Assembly: GCA_033032865.1 (NCBI GenBank)
Contig: JAWHQI010000201.1
Location: 3,721,501 to 3,785,500, forward strand
Source of the DNA: Dactylorhiza incarnata
Lineage: Eukaryota; Streptophyta; Magnoliopsida; Asparagales; Orchidaceae
Direction of reading: 5' to 3'
DNA length: 64,000 nucleotides
Below the pieces are notes generated by a model. It was not told the origin of the DNA, did not search any database, and was given only the letters and a program-made list of their open reading frames with translations. The stretch's first letter is position 1. Every line of letters begins with the position of its first letter. The position numbers and the translations under genes were made by a program. Positions 58,585 through 64,000 of this stretch are shown piece after piece.

Positions 58585-59637
58585 TGTTGGAACATGGTCT
58601 TCCGCATCTCCTAGGTTTGAGAATAACAAATCCTATGTGTATTTGATCTTGTTTGTTTAAGTGTGCAGGAAACAAAGTCCATATGACTCAAGGATAACAT
58701 AAGAAGGTTGCCCCCAAAATTGAGCCAATAAATCCAACATGCCCACTAGCGCCAACGGTAGCACCTAGCGCCCGGTGCTAGCGATGATTTGTGCAATCTC
58801 GGGAGAACATTTAGAAGGATCTAGCACTGGGCGGTAGCGAATAGCGCAGGCGGTAGCGCGGAGCACAAGTGGCAAGATGACAATGTTTCCTCGGATTGAA
58901 GATTCTCCCGCGCAGAATATGTCCTAATATGGGATAGCATCGGCGGTAATGATAGCACAGGCGCTAGCGCTAAGGCTATTAATTGGACCCCTCTTCTCTC
59001 ATTTTAGTCGTTCATCAGAGAGAGTGGTTGAGTGCTAGAATTCCAGAGCCTGATTTGGCCGAAAGTTGATCTCCCACCAAAGCTCTGCGAATTTCTGAAG
59101 GAGGACTTATTCATGACGGATCCAAACGACGTCCGCTTCAACAACGCTTATTCTACAGCGGATCTTCGTCTCCAACTTTAGAAGTTCTTCAAGAGGGAGT
59201 TTTTATTATTATCATTTCATATTCTTTGTAAACCGTTAGAAGATTTGCCTCGTGTTGGCGACTAGGTCTGGGTAGGACTTAGGGCAGAAATTTGCCTCGT
59301 GTTAGCGACTAGATCTAGGTTAGGTCTAGGGGGTGCTCAAGTCCATATTCAGGGCTGGATTCGCTAGAGCGTCTTGAGGCCAAATTCGGGGAAGGATAGG
59401 CTCGGGATAGAAAAAAAAAAGAGTTTATTATTATTCGCCACCGATTTCTAGCGTTATAGAATTCATCTTTTGTAAACCCATATTTAATATTAATAAATCA
59501 TGTCTCTATTTTATTTTACTTAGTTTGTTTGATTTCTCACCATCATAATCTCTTATTATTTCAAGATATTCTAAATATAAGAAAAAGTTTTTAAAACCCT
59601 TATTCACTCCCCTCTAAGGGCGCCTACTGATCCAACA
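58585..59637 (+). repeat. 5' LTR of SIRE-like element (1053 bp)
   Basis: Starts TGTTGGAACATGG and ends ACTGATCCAACA. U3 holds a cluster of GCTAGCGC/CGGTAGCGC motifs (58740-58985). Near 59240-59340 a 'tttgcctcgtgtt.gcgactag' unit is repeated twice. The C-rich TCACTCCCCTCTAAGG block near the end is typical of the copia-like LTRs here. Confidence 0.85.
58740..58985 (+). promoter_or_regulatory. GCTAGCGC motif cluster in U3
   Basis: About nine related motifs: ACTAGCGCC, ACGGTAGCACC, CCGGTGCTAGCG, GGGCGGTAGCG, GGCGGTAGCGCGG, GGCGCTAGCGC and others. Fourth family in this window with a private CG-rich array in U3. Role inferred from position. Confidence 0.6.
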
Positions 59638-59639
59638 AG

Positions 59640-59651
59640 TGGTATCAGAAC
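59640..59651 (+). other. Primer binding site, tRNA-iMet-like
   Basis: TGGTATCAGAAC, two bases after the LTR; one mismatch from the usual TGGTATCAGAGC. Confidence 0.85.
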
Positions 59652-59685
59652 GGATTTCTTCCAACCGGCTTAACAACCAGGAATA

Positions 59686-61523
59686 ATGGCATCTCATGAT
59701 CTCGCTTTTCCGGAGTGTCAGGGTGTTAGTCGACCACCTCTTTTTTCTGGGTCAGATTTCAACTACTGGAAAAATCGAATGATGTGTTTTGTTATGACCA
59801 TTGATGTGGAAGTATGGAACATGGTAGAAGTTTGGTACTCTCCTCCTACAATTTTAGTGGGAGAGGCGACATTACTAAAACCTAAGGATAAACAGGATGA
59901 TAACGATAAACTAAGGTGCAAAAATAATGCTAAGGCAATGAGAACCCTTTATATTGCGCTTTAAATAGAACTGAGTTTAATAGAATTTCTGCATGTGTAA
60001 CTGCTTATGATATTTGGAATCAATTGGAAGTAACTCATGAAGGTACATCGTAGGTAGAAGATGCAAAGCTATTCCAATTGGAGTCTGAATATGAAAAATT
60101 CAGGATGGATACCGAAGAGGACATCAACTCGATGTACACACGCTTTACAAGATCGTCAACGCTTCAAAAGCGCTTGGAAAGATCTACTCAGACGGGGACT
60201 TGGTCTGAAAAATTCTTCGCTCTCTACCTCCAAGGTTCAATCCAAAGGTGATGACCATCTCGGAGTCACACAACCTGAGAACGCTCCAGATCGAGAACCT
60301 TATTGGGAATCTCAAAACCCATGAGTTAGAACTCCAGATTCAACACTATGAATACAACAAAGAGCTAAAGAAAAAGGCGCTGGCACTAAAATCAAAGAAG
60401 GAGGGCATCGAAGAAGATGATGAAGATGAAGAAGGTCTCCTGGTGAAGAACTTCAGGAAGTTCATAAGAAATCCGGAGAGAAGGAACACCTTCCGAAAAT
60501 ACTTCCAAAAGGATGCTCGACGAAAAGGATCTTCCTCTTCATCAAAGAAAGGAAAAGGAAGTGAAGACGAAGAAGAAAGACAACCATCGGAGTGCTACCA
60601 CTGCAAAAAGACCGGGCACATTCAGAGACAGTGCCGGAAGTATCAAAAGGAGTAAAAAGAACGGTACAAAGCGAAGGAGAAAAAGAAAGTATTGAAAGCC
60701 GCAACTTGGGATGATTCTTCCTCTGAAGAATCAAGCGAATCTGAGTCAAGCAGCGAGGAGGAAGCAAACTTATGCTTAATGGAAAAAAGCAACGATGACG
60801 ACACCAGTGTTCTTAGCGACACTGAGGTATCTCCTCCCACCTTCGAAGAACTCTATAATGAATTTGTTCAAACTTGCAAATCCTATGATAAAAGTGTAAA
60901 AGATAATATTATTTTTAATCGTGAAAATGAATCTATTATCAAAGAAAATCATAAGCTTACTAAAAAATTAATTTCACTTGAAAAGAGAAAGGTTTCATGT
61001 CAAGAGTGTGAGCACTCCTTATGTAAGGCAAAAGAACTTGAAGTTTCTCTTTCTAAGGCCCTCTCACAAATCAAAACTATTGCAAAAAAAAATGGGGACT
61101 TAGAGCGAAAACTAAAAACCTCTCTCTTACAAATTGAAAATTACAAAAAAGGGCTTTGAAAATAAATGTGTTATGATTGTACAAGAAAATACATCTCTTA
61201 CAAAACAAAATCATGATCTCAATATGGCCATACAAAAATTCGGAATAGGTCAAAAATCCCTGGATATGATTTTGGGAAACCAATGTTATGGTTCTGGAAA
61301 GTTTGGGATCGGATATCAAAGTGAGCCCTACTGCCCGGCGCTAGCCACTAACGCCGGCGGTAGCTCAACAGTTAAAAAATCTCCTATTTTTTTTAAAGTT
61401 CAAACATCCACTAGCAAGAGCAATATAGAAATTCATAAAAGGGTCTCAACCTCCATTATTTCATGTGCAAATTGTCTTAAGTTTGGACACACATCCAGCT
61501 CTTGCAAAAATATAAAACAATGA
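59686..61523 (+). pseudogene. gag: SIRE-like copia gag, decayed
   Basis: Begins MASHDLAFPECQGVSRPPLFSG at 59686, with the copia gag N-terminal pattern FNYWKNRM. A frameshift near 59962, a TAG at about 60051 (Gln expected) and a frameshift near 60140 follow. The capsid part is then clear (AYDIWNQLEVTHEG, YEKFRMDTEEDINSMYTRF). A zinc knuckle CYHCKKTGHIQRQC lies at about 60592-60633, followed by a Ser/Glu-rich stretch, coiled coil and a second knuckle CANCLKFGHTSSSC (about 61462-61503). The region 61320-61370 carries DNA motifs like those in the LTR. Gag packages element RNA; this copy is inactive. Confidence 0.85.
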
Positions 61524-61643
61524 TCTTTAAAACAAATCTGGGTACCTAAGAAATCCACTTACTCTATGGGTGGTACCTCTTGGGTATCCGGATCTTTACT
61601 CTCATCTTCTTTCTAGATTTGCAGGAAGGCTAAGGAAACGGAG

Positions 61644-62045
61644 GATGTGTGGTACTTGGACTCAGGCTGCTCCAAGCACATGACGGGCAACAAAGCAAAG
61701 TTCCTTAGCCTAGAAAAGAAGAAAGGAGGGATCGTAATGTTTGGAGATAACGGTAAAGGAAGGATCATGGGAGTAGGTACAGTGGGTAATGAATCATTTC
61801 TCATCTCAAATGTTCTTTATGTAAAAGGATTAAAACATAACTTAATATGTATTAGTCAATTGTGTGATAAAGGATTAGATGTATTGTTTGAATCATCCAC
61901 TAATCTTTGCAAAATATTTAAGCCTAACTCAAAAGATGTTTTACTAACTGCACCAAAAATTCACAACATTTATATAGTTTCGTTTCATGATCTTTCCAAA
62001 TCATCTATAATATGTTTTATAACTAAAAATGGCGTGTTAGAACTA
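61644..62045 (+). pseudogene. pro: Copia protease, intact-looking domain
   Basis: WYLDSGCSKHMTGNKAKF carries the aspartic protease motif DSG and is followed by FGDNGKGRIMGVGTV, ISNVLYVKGLKHNLICISQLC, the usual copia protease order. It ends at a TGA at 62046, where Trp precedes the integrase zinc-binding His in relatives. Confidence 0.88.
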
Positions 62046-62870
62046 TGACATGGGCGTTTAGGTCATGCTAGTACAAAGCTCATTTTAAAACTATGCAAAA
62101 AGGAATTGATTAGAGGATTGCCTAAATTGAATGGAAACTTGTCTTCACTATGTTCTCCATGCCAAAAAGGAAAATTTACAAAATCGTCATTTAAAAGCAA
62201 AAACAAAATCTCTACTTCAAAACCATTGCAACTAATTCATATGGATCTCTTTGGTCCTGTTAGCACCGCAAGTCTTTGTGGTGGAATATATACTTTCGTT
62301 CTAATAGATGATTCCTCTAGATATTGTTGGACTTTAATTCTCTCTTCCAAATCTGATGCGTTTTGCGAATTCTCAAAATTATGTACTCGTATTCAAAATG
62401 AACTAGATTTAAAAATAAAATGCATTCGCTCAGATCATGGAGGAGAATTTGAAATTGAAAATTATAAATCCTTTAGTGAAATGTTAGGTGTTAAGCATGA
62501 GTTGTCCGCTCCATACACACCTCAACAAAACAGTGTGGTAGAAAGAAAGAATAGGACAATCCAAGAACTAGCACGTACAATGTTATCTGAATATAAATTA
62601 CCTAAGTCCTTTTGGTCCGAAGCCATAAGCACATCATGTTATGTAATGACTAGAGTCATGTTTCGTCCATCTTTAAATCTCACACCATATGAACTATATT
62701 ATCAAAATAAACCTAATGTATCATATTTTAAAGTATTTGGTTGTAAATGTTTTATTCTAAATACAAAAGATTCTTTAGGAAAATTTGATGGAAAATGTGA
62801 TGAAGGAATATTTCTTGGATACTCTTCAACTAGTAAAGCCTATAGAATATTTAACAAAAAGAACAAGTAA
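62046..62870 (+). pseudogene. int: Copia integrase
   Basis: The zinc-binding HHCC region is present (HGRLGHAS, then LCSPCQKGK). The core has all three acidic residues: IHMDLFGPV, CIRSDHGGEFE and NSVVERKNRTIQ. The frame runs on through FWSEAISTSCYVM, FKVFGCKCFILN and GIFLGYSSTSKAYRIFN, ending at 62868. Apart from the stop at its front, the domain looks whole. Integrase inserts the cDNA into the genome. Confidence 0.9.
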
Positions 62871-64000
62871 GGTTGAAGAGTCTATTAATGTAAAATTTGA
62901 TGAATTTATTCCTTGTATAGAATGACTTCCTACAGGTACAAATGATGAACCTTAGCCATCTTTGGAGCACGACGAAGAGGACCCTTCCAAAGAAGAAGAG
63001 GAGAAGGCCAATGAAGATGAATATGTGCCCCCAGGCGTCTTGAACTTCTCAAAAAATCATCCAAAGGAGCTAGTCATTGGGGAACCATCTATTGGAGTAA
63101 GAACTCGATCTTCTCTTCATGAAACATTTTCAAATATTTGCTTCATTTCCGAAATCGAACCTAAAAACGTTTCAACCGCTTTAAAGGACGAATTTTGGTT
63201 TTTGGCTATGAATGAAGAGTTAGATCAATTTGAAAGAAATAAAGTTTGGAAACTAGTAGAACACTCATTTAATCATCACATTGTTGGTGTAAAATGGATC
63301 TTTAAAAATAAATTAGATGGTGAATCGAGGATTACAAGAAATAAAGCTCGCTTAGTCGCTCAAGGTTTTTCTCAAATTGAGGGGGTAGATTTTGAAGAAA
63401 CTTTTGCACCCGTTGCTCGCTTAGAATCTATACGAATATTTTTGGCATTTCCGAGTTTTTAAAAGATAAAATTATTTCAAATGGATGTTTAAAGTGTTTT
63501 CTTAAACGGGTTTATAAAAGAAGAAGTTTACGTAGAACAACTCCCCGGTTTTATAAACGAAAAATTTCCAAATCATGTTTATAAATTAGAAAAAGCGCTT
63601 TATGGTTTAAAGCAAGCGCCCCGTGCTTGGTATGATAGACTTACATCATTTTTATTAAAGCACGGTTATGTCATGGGAAGTGTCGACAACACACTCTTCA
63701 TTAAACATAATAATAACGATTTAATTATCCTATAAATATATGTTGATGATATCATTTTTGGAGCAACTAATGAAGATTTGTGTAATGAAGTAGTCTTAGT
63801 AATGAAAAATGAATTTGAAATGAGTCTTGTAGGGGAACTCTCTTATTTTCTTGGTTTTCAAATTTCACAACGAAATGATGGTATCTTTATTTGCCAAACA
63901 AAATATGTTCACAATATGCTTAAACGATTTGGATTTGAAAACCTTAAACAAGCTTCTACTCCTATGAGTGCTTCTTTAAAACTAGGAAAAGATGAATCTA
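62871..64000 (+). pseudogene. pol: Copia reverse transcriptase, partial
   Basis: Acidic linker ([19 protein letters not shown]) then [47 protein letters not shown]. Stops or shifts occur at about 63460 (TAA) and 63490 (TAA), after which the domain goes on with [18 protein letters not shown] and [20 protein letters not shown] lies near 63734, directly followed by the catalytic YVDDIIFG. SYFLGFQISQRNDG and YVHNMLKRFGFEN complete the visible part. The window ends before RNase H. Confidence 0.92.

Larger units (their letters stand above)
58585..64000 (+). mobile_element. SIRE/Maximus-like copia element, cut by window end
   Basis: 5' LTR TGTTGGAAC...GATCCAACA, a primer site starting TGGTATCAG, then gag, protease, integrase and RT in copia order (integrase before RT). 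All are broken by stops and frameshifts. RNase H, any further ORF and the 3' LTR lie beyond the window. Confidence 0.9.

Overview
This is a gene-free stretch of a large plant nuclear genome, built almost entirely of nested LTR retrotransposons. The plant call rests on Athila-type Ty3 elements with a tRNA-Asp primer site, SIRE/Maximus-like Ty1/copia elements, a chromovirus, a tRNA-derived SINE, and many CGA-to-TGA and CAG-to-TAG decay stops. I recognise no cellular gene, rRNA or tRNA gene, and I cannot name the species.

Layout. (1) Before 1 to 11003: a minus-strand element with giant LTRs. One complete 5.8 kb LTR (5206-11003) is followed, in element sense, by a tRNA-iMet primer site, a short leader, a misplaced U5-PBS fragment and a truncated second LTR. 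(2) 11004-14798: a minus-strand Athila-like LTR holding a minus-strand copia-like solo LTR, inserted in a plus-strand copia-like LTR. (3) 14799-15091 and 58226-58455: the two halves of a plus-strand giant LTR, split inside a (TG)n run by everything between. (4) 15092-58225: a pol-less Athila relative ('Athila-B', PBS tRNA-Asp). Its 5' LTR holds a solo LTR (16171-17702). Its interior holds a gag-plus-ORF2 copia-like element without pol (19269-48705). Its 3' LTR holds a deleted chromovirus (51243-56768), which carries a SINE at its very end. The copia-like element's 3' LTR is in turn split by a nearly complete Athila ('Athila-A', 26218-40119, with a solo copia-like LTR in its leader) and by a 7.5 kb giant solo LTR (41132-48621). 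(5) 58585-64000: a decayed SIRE/Maximus-like copia element, cut by the window end. TG...CA ends and 5-bp target duplications fix most of these boundaries and give a relative order of events up to five levels deep.

The most unusual signal is in regulation. Each LTR family carries its own array of short, CG-rich, often palindromic motifs in U3. In the Athila-A type there are five hairpin units about 100 bp apart just upstream of a TATA box. The same kind of array is repeated inside the element, ahead of the ORF that follows pol, again with a TATA-like box. The copia-like element repeats its own, unrelated U3 palindrome in front of its downstream ORF. The two downstream ORFs, from different superfamilies, also share a layout (globular N-terminus, proline-rich linker, C-terminal helix) and a weak ungapped motif. 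I infer, without proof, a shared strategy of giving a late accessory ORF its own LTR-like promoter.
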